Source: Lineus longissimus (taxonomy: Eukaryota; Nemertea; Pilidiophora; Heteronemertea; Lineidae). Taken from it: DNA of 64,000 nt. The translations under genes were made by a program, and so were the position numbers. How positions within the stretch are numbered: position 1 is the first letter of the stretch; every line of letters starts with the position of its first letter. Shown piece after piece: positions 22,947 to 33,500 of this stretch. The notes under the pieces are model-generated. The model searched no databases and was not told where the DNA came from. It worked only from the letters and a program-made list of their open reading frames with translations. The stretch lies in NCBI RefSeq assembly GCF_910592395.1, contig NC_088317.1:6694001-6758000 (forward strand), read 5' to 3'.

Positions 22947-23048
22947 CGAATCCTAATGTTCGTCTCCTTATGAGAACCACTTCGAAGGTGAACGGCGTCT
23001 GCCCGTTGGGGACAAAGACGCTAGCTATCAAGACCGATACGTGTATCA
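22947..23048 (+). CDS. Cys-loop exon 3 of the LamG gene
   Basis: Exon of 102 bp between CATTCTTTAG and GTAAGTATG, phase 1 to phase 1. Contains CPLGTKTLAIKTDTC, third instance of C-P-x-G-T-x10-C. The last 25 bases of the exon and its splice donor form the first unit of a 39-bp minisatellite, so the reading frame continues past the donor through several repeats before a stop near 23182. Use of the second donor (23088) would add exactly 13 residues and keep phase. Confidence 0.7.
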
Positions 23049-23485
23049 GTAAGTATGAGATAGCTATCGAGACCGATACGCGTAAAAGTAAGTATGTGAT
23101 AGCTATCAAGGCCATTACGTGTATCATTAAGTATGAAATAGCAATCAAGATTGATACGCATGTAAGTAACTATAGATACTAGTAGCTATCAAGACAGATA
23201 CGTGTATCCTAAGTATGAGATAGCTTTCAAGACCGATGAGTGTACTAGTAAGTATGAAATAGCTATCAAGACCGAGACGTATATTAGTAAGTTTGGAATA
23301 GCTATTAAGAACGATACATGTATTGAAAGATAACTATCAAGACCGATGTAAGTATGAGATAGCATCCAAGACAGATGCAGGTATAGTATGAGATACGTGT
23401 ATTAACTATATGGATTAATCTGTACTTGGTATTAGTGAACATGAAATAGCTATCAAGACAGTTATCATAGTAAATATTATGTGAT
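23024..23485. repeat. 39-bp minisatellite carrying repeated splice donors
   Basis: About eleven units of roughly 39 bp, consensus starting GCTATCAAGACCGATACGTG and ending in AGTAAGTATGAGATA. Unit 1 is the 3' end of a coding exon plus its 5' splice site. At least five later units keep GTAAGT; others are mutated. Later units are shortened or interrupted. Confidence 0.9.
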
Positions 23486-24113
23486 GGCCGTTGTCCAATT
23501 ATCAATTAAGATTAGTGCCTACATGTTTCTTCATTTAGAAATGTACGTAACTTTGTTCATATAAGCATTAGCGTTTCTATAAAACCAGCTTCACGTCATC
23601 CCCGACTGATACAGGGATGAATTAAAGGATGCAACTACCGCTTGGCCGGACAGAACACATCGTTATGATAAACGGAAATGGTAGTCCCTGGCGGTAGTTG
23701 TGCCTCGTTCTGAAGCTTGTCATTAAATTCTGCCGGGACGCGGACTGAATCACTACTTTTCTCATTTCAGTTACGGACCTAAAGACTTTTCTCTCGGGAA
23801 AAATAGGCAAGTCAAAATGATCAGAGCAAAACTTTGAGTATAGATTGACATTAAGTCAATATATAGGCGGGTGGTGAGGGAGGGCTCGAGGTACCACGTT
23901 CGTCGTGTTGAGTATGCTCAATTTATGAAGTGAACAACGCGCTTTGTGACCCTGCATTGCCCCCCCCCCCTTCTAGCTACAGTGCACTCTGCTGTCGTAA
24001 CAATGCAATGCATTTACCCAAATTTAACTTCTTTAATCATGATGTTGTTTAAATAAGGGCTTGCGGGAATGTGCATTATTTATTTATCAAAACTCATTTT
24101 CTTTTTCTAACAG
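23486..24113. other. Last intron of the LamG gene
   Basis: Nothing recognisable apart from a poly-C run near 23960 and an imperfect inverted pair around 23630 and 23690 (ggatgcaactaccgc / gcggtagttgtgcc). Ends in TTTTTCTAACAG. Confidence 0.4.
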
Positions 24114-24262
24114 AACATCCAGCCAAGTTTCCAGAAAAGGACCTTGGATCGCAGAAGACACCCTCTAAAGTATTGACTGATGGTTCAAAAGCGAAGCAGG
24201 GCTCAAAAATAAACATGGCCGAGAAGATGAAAGTTTCGACGGCCACGACGAAAACGCCTTAG
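24114..24262 (+). CDS. Terminal exon: basic Lys/Ser/Thr tail of the LamG gene
   Basis: After TTTTCTAACAG in phase 1, about 48 codons run to a TAG at 24260-24262. The peptide is strongly basic and low in complexity (KQGSKINMAEKMKVSTATTK). It fits a C-terminal tail that could bind polyanions such as glycosaminoglycans or mineral; that is inference. Joining 5899-5932, the three LamG exons, the three linkers, the three Cys-loop exons and this exon gives an open frame of 867 residues. Confidence 0.6.
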
Positions 24263-25307
24263 GCGCCGAAGGCGCTGTCGAGTAAACAGTGGCGCTGATT
24301 TCGTACTTGGCATTTGCGGACTCGCACTAGCACATAGCTCTTTTAGCGATGTACTGATCGATTTCTTGAGAAAGGGCGCCTCAGATGATTTATTATTTCT
24401 CTTTCTAAAATTCTAATTTGCTCAGCGAAGGCCACTTACACGTGATTGATATTTGATACAGTGTAAAGTGGCATTAAAGAGCAGGAAAAAAACATCGACA
24501 CACATGGCTAAATAGTAAACAACCAGTTGGCACAGTAACGATTCGGGTTTACCTGTGAAGTTTCACGGAGCCAAAAAACAAATTACATACGTGTAGTACA
24601 CGGCTTCAGTTCGTCATAAGTTTGCACCAGAGCTGCACTGTTTTCGACAATCTAACAGCACGTGTACGAATAAAGAAAGCAGTGCTTAGAACACTACATT
24701 CGTGAATTCCTTTTCGCTCCAAAGGCAGCGTATCATTGCATACCCCGGCCAGACTTGTCGATTCAAAGTCCCCTGACCAGGAGCCTATGTTATAATGGCG
24801 TATTCCAGTGAGTTTATGCCACACGGGCCTCAACATGGCATATAGCAGGTAATTTTCCAGAACGACGCTCATGGCAGAAGAATCTTCCTGAGAAGTATAC
24901 TTTTCGAGTAATGGCCGTTTCACCACAGGTGATGATTCGACTGAAGTTTTGAAAAAGCCAATTAGATAAGAAGTGCTGCCAACCCTTAAATGACGTCATA
25001 ATGGCAAAAAGTGTCCTAAAATGCAGCAAAGTTTTAGAGCGATTGTCTTTTGCTCATCTTGCGATGAGAAATCCGCCGACTGAAATGTTTCACCGCTCCT
25101 GACAAACTTTACCGCTATTGGGGTACTCTTTGATGTGCAATCCATGATAATTAAGAAATTAACCCCAACATGTTCAAAGCTACTTCAGAATTTTTAAACA
25201 CAGTTTTCACTTTTTTCGATACGTTCCCAAGGGTGTTTCTTCTCTTTGCAGCTATCACTCTACCAGAAAAAGTGTGATATTTCGGCAACCTGATAGAGCT
25301 ATAACAT
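24263..25307. other. Intergenic region 3' of the LamG gene
   Basis: Opens with a GC-rich stretch (ggcgccgaaggcgc) that may be 3' UTR. No gene recognised; minus-strand open frames at 24.6-25.3 kb show no domain. Confidence 0.4.
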
Positions 25308-25814
25308 ACTGGATCCACTCGCCAATAAGATCCCAAGCCCGACAATACCCGATTGGTACCACCACCTCGATGGGTAGAGTCTAAACAGGCGAATACAATA
25401 GTCGGCCTTTCGCAGCCATAAAGGGGTGGGATATCTATTCAAGAGTTAACAACGTAATCGTCATGAATCGTCATGACTCTACAGCGGAATTAAAGACCAA
25501 TTGGATGAAACGAAGACAAGATATCACACCCCTGTTATGGCTGCGAAAGGCCTACTATTGTGTCCGGTGTGACAGCGGATATAGTCCCCCTGGAGTCATA
25601 GTCCGGTAGCATTGTATTTGACCAATTAAGCAGCATGATCTATTGTACCGCTAGCCCTAACCAAAACATTTAGCAATGCGGGCTATTGTTACACGGACTA
25701 TCAGCCCTAGGACTACTATCCCCGCCACACCGGTTGTTTAGACTCTACCCATCGAAGCGGGAGTAGAAATCGGGTATTGTCCGGTTTGGGATCATATTGG
25801 TGAGTGGATCCAGT
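25308..25814. repeat. Long interrupted palindrome with a nested element
   Basis: Outer arms 25308-25386 and 25736-25814 (left arm starts ACTGGATCCACTCGCCAATA), inner arms 25395-25436 and 25519-25561 (ctttcgcagccataa and complement). Between the right inner and right outer arm lies about 174 bp absent from the left side, itself ended by CCGGTGTG...CACACCGG, so a small inverted-repeat element has inserted in one arm. Confidence 0.75.
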
Positions 25815-26029
25815 AAAAACACCTGATGATTTTGTGGCTGTTGTTCTAATCCATCGTAGAAATGTTTTTGTAAGCATTAACTGTAACTGGTGGATTACTT
25901 GGTGATGCAAATAACACATTTTCTTGTATTCGTGGTGGTGATCAACTGCCCAATAACCCTGGCCAGCGCAAACTGCATCGAAATCGGTAAAGTATTTTAG
26001 GAGATACTCTTGCTCATATAGATGAGTAA

Positions 26030-27764
26030 GATTGTGCATATTCTGGACTCACCGATCAAACCCCGGTTCATTAACTCGGGGCATGACTGCCCGCAGCACA
26101 ATGTGCATTGAGCAGGCAGAGGCCCCTTCATACCTGATTGGCTCGGGGCCTATCTGCCTGTAATTCCGAACCCTTGCTGTGAAATCGACACAGGACATGA
26201 TGTCATGACCATCAGAAATGTTAGACAATTAGGTGTCGCCCCCGAATTGGCTATCTCGATTGAACAATTAGAGACAAGACCACTAATGAATATTCATAGG
26301 TTGGAGGGTCGAGGCCTATCAATTAGACGAGTGCATGTTTTTTACTCTCAAGTACATATTTGGAGAGGTATTGAAAAAATATTTGCTGTGGCAAGTCTAC
26401 AGATATAAATAAATTGTTTGGTAAAAAAAATAATTTTGAATTTTGACAACCTGGCCATAGGGGGGTGGTTCAAATTTGGAGTGAAAATGGCCGATATGGG
26501 TAAAAATGTCCACTTGTGTCAAACTTGTCAATTTAAAAAAAATTTCCGTGGTCAATCACCAATTTAAATCGCACCAGTTACTCGCAAGACTAACCATTAT
26601 ATCATATCCAAATTTCAGTTTCACTACTTGACGCATTCTTTGATGCGTCGCGGTCAAACATTGACAATTTACCTGCTAAAAGGCTTAAAAAATCAATTGT
26701 GGTCTTGTCTCCATTTACACTACATTTTGGGTCAATTTAGTGAAAAATTTGAATGTGCTCAAATCATTCTAATTCATTTAGAATATTGTATTGCTGATGA
26801 TTTAAGGTCAAAACAAGCTAAAATAATGAGAAAAAAACTTAATTTGACCCAAATATGAGTCAACCTATACCCCCGGTCTAAGTTCGGTTTGATTTTTACA
26901 AGTCTTGTTGTGTTGCCATTCATTTTGTAATTTCTTTGAAACTACTTAGGCCTTGATTCTAAAGGTTGTGCCCTAAGCAGCAAAGATATTCCTAAATCAC
27001 ATCCTAAAGTTTCAGCTCCATAGCTTGCTTATTCTGGCCAGGGCTGGTCTTATGATTTTGCAGCAAAATCATGACTTTTTGTCGATTTTGTCCTCTTTCG
27101 TCGCTTTTGGCACAGTGTACCACTCTTTGAAATGTCTCTCATTTCTCCAAAAATGTCCAGATATGACTTTCCTTTGTTGGAGAGTTGTGGGATGTCATGT
27201 ACATTAGTTTGAAAAAATTCTCAAAATGTCAACCCCTGAAATGTACCTTCATTGAGCAAGACCACTAATGAATATTCATAGGTTGGAGGGTCGAGGCCTA
27301 TCAATTAGACGAGTGCATGTTTTTTACTCTCAAGTACATATTTGGAGAGGTATTGAAAACATATTTGCTGTGGCAAGTCTACAGATATAAATAAATTGTT
27401 TGGTAAAAAAAATAATTTTGAATTTCGAAAACCTGGCCATGGGGGGTGGTTCAAATTTGGAGTGAAAATGGCCGATATGGGTAAAAATGTCCACTTGTGT
27501 CAAACTTGTCAATTTTAAAAATAATTTCCGTGGTCAATCACCAATTTAAATCGCACCAGTTACTCGCAAGACTAACCCGTATCCGAATTTCAGTTTCACT
27601 ACTTGACGCATTCTTTGATGCGTCGCGGTCAAACATTGACAATTTAACTGCTAAAAGGCTTAAAAATCAATTGTGGTCTTGTCTCATTATAATATATCTG
27701 TGGAGGCTTGGGTTGCATATTCCGAAATGGTCTTAGATCGGTGAGTCTAAGAGTATGCACAATC
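26030..27764. mobile_element. Unclassified DNA transposon, 1.7 kb, with internal duplication
   Basis: About 29-bp terminal inverted repeats, GATTGTGCATATTCTGGACT on the left and the complement of GATTGTGCATACTCTTAGAC on the right, both followed inward by CACCGATC. Inside, 26275-26710 is repeated at 27257-27684 with near identity (the second copy lacks a few short stretches). No transposase domain recognised in the AT-rich open frames. A 302-bp relative with both ends lies at 29586-29887. Confidence 0.6.
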
Positions 27765-29218
27765 GAGCAATGTAAAATTTTTCTTTACCCCAGTTAACAG
27801 CACCGCAATGCACCCAGTTATCTGATTATAACATGACAGAGTTCATTACAGTTACCCATTATTATCTTAAGTCTGGCCAGGAATTGTGTCGAATAAAAGA
27901 TAAGAACTTGCATTTCATATTATTTTCATTTTGTGTGACTGTGTGGTCACGTATAATTGAGTGGCCTGACCGTATCATGACAGACGGTTGTATGATTGGT
28001 TTATTGCAAAATGCTCTTAACATGGGCTATATTAATTTGAGGACTATTAAATCAGCGCTACGATTGTCAATTGTAACAACATTTCCATATCGTGTATCGG
28101 GTAACGCATGCGCTAGGATGAGTAGCAACATACCCATGTGTAAATTGATACAAAGTTTTGGAAATGTTGCCTAACTTCTGTCATTCGGAGACGACACCCC
28201 CCCCCCCCCCCCCATTTGAATATTAATGAGGTTGGAGGGAACCAGCCATTAATTAATGGAACCGTATTTTTAGCTGTGGGTAGTTTATTGGGATATGTCT
28301 GGAAAAAATTGCCCTTTGGCTGTGTATCCTGATATCAATCCAAATGCTCCGTAAAAAGTTTTTGAAAATAATTCATTTTTTGTGCTTCCAGAAAGGGGGC
28401 CGTAATAGTTAACAGTTCTTGTATTGAAACCAGCAGAACCTTTCTGAAATCCTGTTCACATTTCGCTCATCATACTCGAAAAGTAGGTGGTGATAAACTG
28501 TATTGATCTCTGTTTCTGAGCAGCCTAGATCAGGCAGAAAAAAATATCAAAAGGTTAGACCCCAACTAATACCAATATTTCGAAAACGTGAAATGCGAAT
28601 ATTGATGTCGCCTCATCAATACCTCAATGTGGTTCATATTGAAATTTTCGATATAAGTCTGTATCGTATTACAAAACGAACTAATTCCTTCTTACATCAA
28701 TACAGGGTGTTAATCAAAAGTGATGCTAGATTTAAAGTTGATTATTAGTTTGTGAAGAAATATTTTTGGAAGTGGAGTTTTGGCAATGCGAAATAGAAAT
28801 GATACATGATTTGTTGCATATACGATTGGCACTGAGTCCTGTTTCATTTATTGATAATTAGTTGCCACCGAAAGTGGCTGTGCGTGCCAAAAAGGGTGAC
28901 AAATTCCGATTGTCCGTGAACAAATTGTCATCGCATTTGATGTGAGAATAAAGAGAAATGATTTTAATCATATAAAAAGATGTACATTGGCAAAAATATA
29001 GTTTTTGTTTCAAAAGGGAAACCTGTACGAATTCTTCCTTATCATCACTAGCCATTGAACAGTCTAGGACTATTATACAATGGGGATAACGCGAACATTA
29101 CAATCTCTGAGAAACAACATACATGTAGCTTCCGATTGTCATGCAATCAGTCAAGTGTTCGCCACTTCAGATCATATCAGGCTAGGTAACCTACGGGTTT
29201 GCCTGCAGGTTGGACTGA
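27765..29218. other. Intergenic spacer, AT-rich
   Basis: A poly-C run lies near 28198-28213. Open frames at 27.8-28.2 and 28.5-28.75 kb have AT-rich composition and no domain; I do not call them genes. Confidence 0.35.
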
Positions 29219-29569
29219 TTCTCAGTCTGGTACCCTATATACCAGTTCACCTGTTCACTTCATGCTCAGGTCAGGTCAAAGCAGGTGATACCAGACCATA
29301 TGCCTACAGGCATGCCTGGTTTGCCCACTGGTTTGACTCCTTGCAACTGGTATCCTGGAAACCAGTGCCACCTGTTTCAGGGGAAGACTGGCCTGCGTAA
29401 CCCTGGTAGGCAAACAGTTTCGGAGAAGGAAAACTCTGATAAAAATCCGGGCAGTAACTGCCGTTATCGACCACCAAGGTCGGCAGCGCCCGTGCCTTGG
29501 AGCGTGGCTAAGGATCGGGAGTCTATGCACAGATTTTTTGATGGACTGAAGAAATTGTTTCTGGGATGA
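29219..29569 (+). other. Open frame of uncertain reality (117 codons)
   Basis: Open from 29219 to a TGA ending at 29569 with no clear start codon; the first ATG gives about 90 residues. The middle is rich in Pro and Gly (MPTGMPGLPTGLTP), the end reads MHRFFDGLKKLFLG. The DNA is dominated by CAGG/CCTG words, so the open frame may be a by-product of an old repeat. No domain, no splice support. Confidence 0.15.
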
Positions 29570-29585
29570 CTCCTCTGTTACACAC

Positions 29586-29887
29586 CACATATACTCTAGA
29601 TTCGCCGATCCAAGATCAGTTCATTAATTTTGGGCATGACTGCCCACAGTACAATATGTATAGATCAGGTCAATGTCCCTTCATACATGACTGGCTCAAA
29701 CTTTTGGGTCGCCAGGTTGTAGAAAGCTTATTGATGACATAACCATTCGAGAATTTGGTGTCGCCCACTCACTGTCTATCCAGATTGAACAATAATGTTG
29801 AATGGCATTGAAAAACATTGCTCATGATATGAGGGCTTGGCTTGCTTATTCATAACTGGTCTTAGATCTGTGAGTCTAGATTATGTG
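29586..29887. mobile_element. 302-bp deletion derivative of the 26-kb transposon
   Basis: Shares the left end (gggcatgactgccc, catacatgactggctc, ggtgtcgccc) and the right end (tggtcttagatctgtgagtc) of the element at 26030-27764 with the middle missing. TIRs decayed: CACATATACTCTAGATTCGC against CACATAATCTAGACTCAC. Confidence 0.6.
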
Positions 29888-30580
29888 AATCTCTCGGACT
29901 AATCGCTTCACAAATCCGATACAGTCACATTAGTACGAGTGATTCGAAAAGGTATGTCACTCTTTCCTGTTGTAAGACGAAACGGTCGACTTGGTTCTAT
30001 ATACAATGTAGGTAAATGACGATCATCTTTCCCGATGAAACGTCACACCAGCGCATAACTTATTATCGATGTGTTTATTGTCATTATCATATCAAAATTG
30101 AAATTGTTAAAAGTACCAGACAGTTCAGATTTGGAAATATCTAATCTGTTAAGTTATGAACACTTTTATCTATTTGATTGACGTGGTCACAGCGGGTCAC
30201 CAAACGTACTTCAGGTGTCTTTCGGAAATCTGTCTTTTTGATGGCTCATTGTTGATGAACGACCGGGTTCCTTTCAACGGATTTAATTCCAACAGACAAA
30301 TTCCTGTCTCTGCCAGCTCTAATTGCAAAAAAACAGTGTTAGAAAAACCGATTTATGAAAATAAATATTCTAATTAACATAGACTATTGATTACCAACCT
30401 GCAAAACACCATCACCGTACATTGGCCTGTTTCCAAATAGTTCAGACAGCACTTATAAATAATCAAACTGGAACAGGCAACTAGGCCTATAAACACAACG
30501 AAAACAAAGCAATCCATCACTTTTAAAGAAGGAACTGGAGCGGGAGCTTGCCAACGTAGAAATTGTAGAAATTCTTGAAG
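29888..30580. other. Upstream flank and 5' UTR of hexokinase
   Basis: No gene recognised. The last ~60 bases before the ATG are purine-rich and open in another frame, which is not the hexokinase frame. Probably promoter and 5' UTR. Confidence 0.4.
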
Positions 30581-33500
30581 ATGGACAAGTGCGAGAAGGT
30601 AAGTCCTACATGTTGTTGTATATTATTACTGTTGGTATTATTCGATTGCCTCTGCTTTCGTATAACTCGCGTCCGGAGAGCCTCGACCTAGGAGTTGCCT
30701 CCCTAATGACGTATATGATAGGGCCTACATGAATTTCTGCATTTTGGTCAGACAAGGGCCCGTTTAAGATAAAACCATGAGTATAACATGTAAGTCATGG
30801 TAAACCTTTTAAGACAAAGTCTTTTCTCTTCTGCTTGTTAAATATTTTAAGACAATTTCTCTCTTTTTCTGCTGGGCAATATGATGTAGGCTGACGTGAA
30901 TAAGGGTAGGCCTATACTTTCACCTCTGTTTTCTCTTGGTCGGACAAGGCATGGCGGAACACATCTTATATTAGCACGTGCTTGTTCAAAAAGCGGTAAA
31001 TAGTGGTTTACATTTCAGGGATTTGATTAAATTTGTTTATTTTCAGCAAAACTCAGTGCGACTCGTTGCACCAGCTTGTTGTATAACGTGACTGTCAGTT
31101 TTGTCTGCATTTCTTTCGTTTTTCTCAGCCCCCTTCTGTCAATATTCTGTACGAGGATTTGTACGTAAAAAATGTGCATGGACATTAGCACATGAAAATA
31201 ACATAAATGGCCAACTTAGGTTTATAGTTTAGGAAGAGTGAAGAGTTTTCTAGCTGGGAGTGATCCCACCCTTTCATAGGTAATCATAGTCGGATTGCAG
31301 CAGCTGAAGAAATGTCACTAATTGATTTTCACACGAAGTAATCAAGTACTCTTAAGATGATATTTCTTAAAAGTAATAAAATTGATTTTTTTAAATTGAG
31401 ATACATGTAATAATGTTCTCAATTGAATCAATTCGCACACGAATATCATGAATGTGTTCTACATCAATTTTGTCCTCCAGTGAGCTCGTGCAAGTCTGTG
31501 ACCCAATTAGTTCGATAGAGCAGGACACACCGTCTAGACATTATATATCTTTATTTATCTCAGCGTAGAGTCCATGGTTCATGTTCATTCATTTTTCGGT
31601 GCCAAATTCATTATCTTCGCAAATTATGGCCTGTTCTGGAGAGTTGATCACGCGGTCACTATATCAATCACACGAGTGTGATTACACTTAGCGCACAAGT
31701 ATTGGAAGAATGCCTGACTTCAATTCATGATTTAGTGAGTTGTTTTGATCGACAGGTATCAAATAAGATTCAGAAAAGAAAAATCATTACGCGTCACGGG
31801 GTTGTTTCCCGAGTTTTTCGCCACCGCTATTAAGAACGAAGTCATAATGACGAAAGTGGTGATATTTCGCCAGTCACTTTTACAGTCAGACACCAGTCAT
31901 TACATCTTGACCAGCAAGGTTTTGCATCTTATCACGATTTTCGCCTACAATATTTAAAGGGGGTATAGACCATGAGGTTCAGGATGCAGTCATTATTGTG
32001 CCAGTCATTTTGGAAATTGTAAGGTGGCCCATTAGGCAGATTCATATTTTGCTGGCGCACTTAAAAGATATATCAGAGTTTAAAACATGTCAATTTTTAT
32101 ACGTCGGTAGTCTCTGGATATGATGAACAAAGGACATCACTTTCATTTCTTACTAAATTGAATTAAAAGCTTGACCCCTTCTTTGAAGAAACACTCGATG
32201 AATGGTACTCAAGACAAGTTGTGAGGTACTTTACAGGTAGGTCACAAGCGGCAACGGATCATGTATCCAATTTCAGGCGCGAAAATATGGAAGAAAAAGC
32301 CGAAGGCCCCTATTGAAGCCAGGCTCGGAAAATGTACTAAACACTAAATAATTTAGCAAATATGTGTTTCACCCATTTTAGATCGAATCGGTCCTGAAGT
32401 CACTGGACGTCACGTTGGGTCAGTACAAGGAGATAATGAGGCTCCTGGATGCGGAGATGACCCGGGCACTCCACAAGGATACCTTCAAGGATCCCAAGAT
32501 CACGTTAGAGATGTTTAACGCATTTGTCTGCAGTACTCCCCGCGGATCAGGTAAATCAATGAATTTGACGCATTCAAGACGGCCGACCAAAGACATTTTT
32601 TTGTATTCGTACGCGTTATCGCAAATGCACATCTAGATTTTGTTGACGTATTCGTAGTTAATCTGGCACTAGGATGGGATGACGGGTGATAACATAGTAA
32701 TGGGCTTCCCCCTGCTGCCTACCAGTACAACTGCTAAGGTAATCGCCGCGATTAGTTGTTCATGAGCGAAATCGCTGACGAATATTATGTCTTTGATCGG
32801 AGACCGTGTCAATGCATTACGTAGTCTGCCAACTTGGTCAAGGTTGGTCGACAGAACTGCGATATTTTGCTCAACTGTCCAACCTAAACACAATTCCAAC
32901 AGAATGACAGAGAGCTGAATTACACAGTTATTTCGATGACAGCTATGCAATCTCGATCATCTTAGTTCAACGCTCAGGGGTTTTATGGGGTTTTATGCAC
33001 CGAAATGTGCTTTACACGGATATTTAAGTTATTTGCAATATATAATCAAGCACCTCAGGCACACGTTGGCACAGTATCTTCGCGTGTTGAGATTGTTAAA
33101 TTGTCCAGGGAACAGACAAGCTGCTCTTTTTGACAGGCAAGTTAATGAATTTGGTTGACTTGACTTTGACTTTGGAATGCATGTACCAGTATAGAGTCAC
33201 CAATGAAACTGAAGGTTAACGATCAGTCAGTGTATTATGTACTAAATCTATAGTAATCGGTCCGCTTTTGGTCATTAGGCAGCTCTCCTGATTTTTTACG
33301 AAAGGCACATTCATTCATAAAACTTGTCCTCTGAATTTGTAGAAAATGGTAACTTCTTAGCCCTGGACCTTGGCGGTTCCAACTTTCGCGTTCTACTCAT
33401 ATCGGTGAAGAAGAACTCCGCTCCGAGAATAGAAAGCCGCGTGTTTCCCTGCTCACAGGAGATCGTAACTGGGACAGGTGAACAGGTCGGTCAACGAGTA

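Noticed and set aside
23024-23485. Possible CRISPR-like array of 39-bp repeats
   Set aside because: Repeats are contiguous without unique spacers and the DNA is eukaryotic; it is a minisatellite.
30520-30600. Alternative frame [21 protein letters not shown] upstream of hexokinase
   Set aside because: It looks coding, but it ends in phase 1 and cannot join the next exon, while the MDKCEK frame ends in phase 0 and fits.
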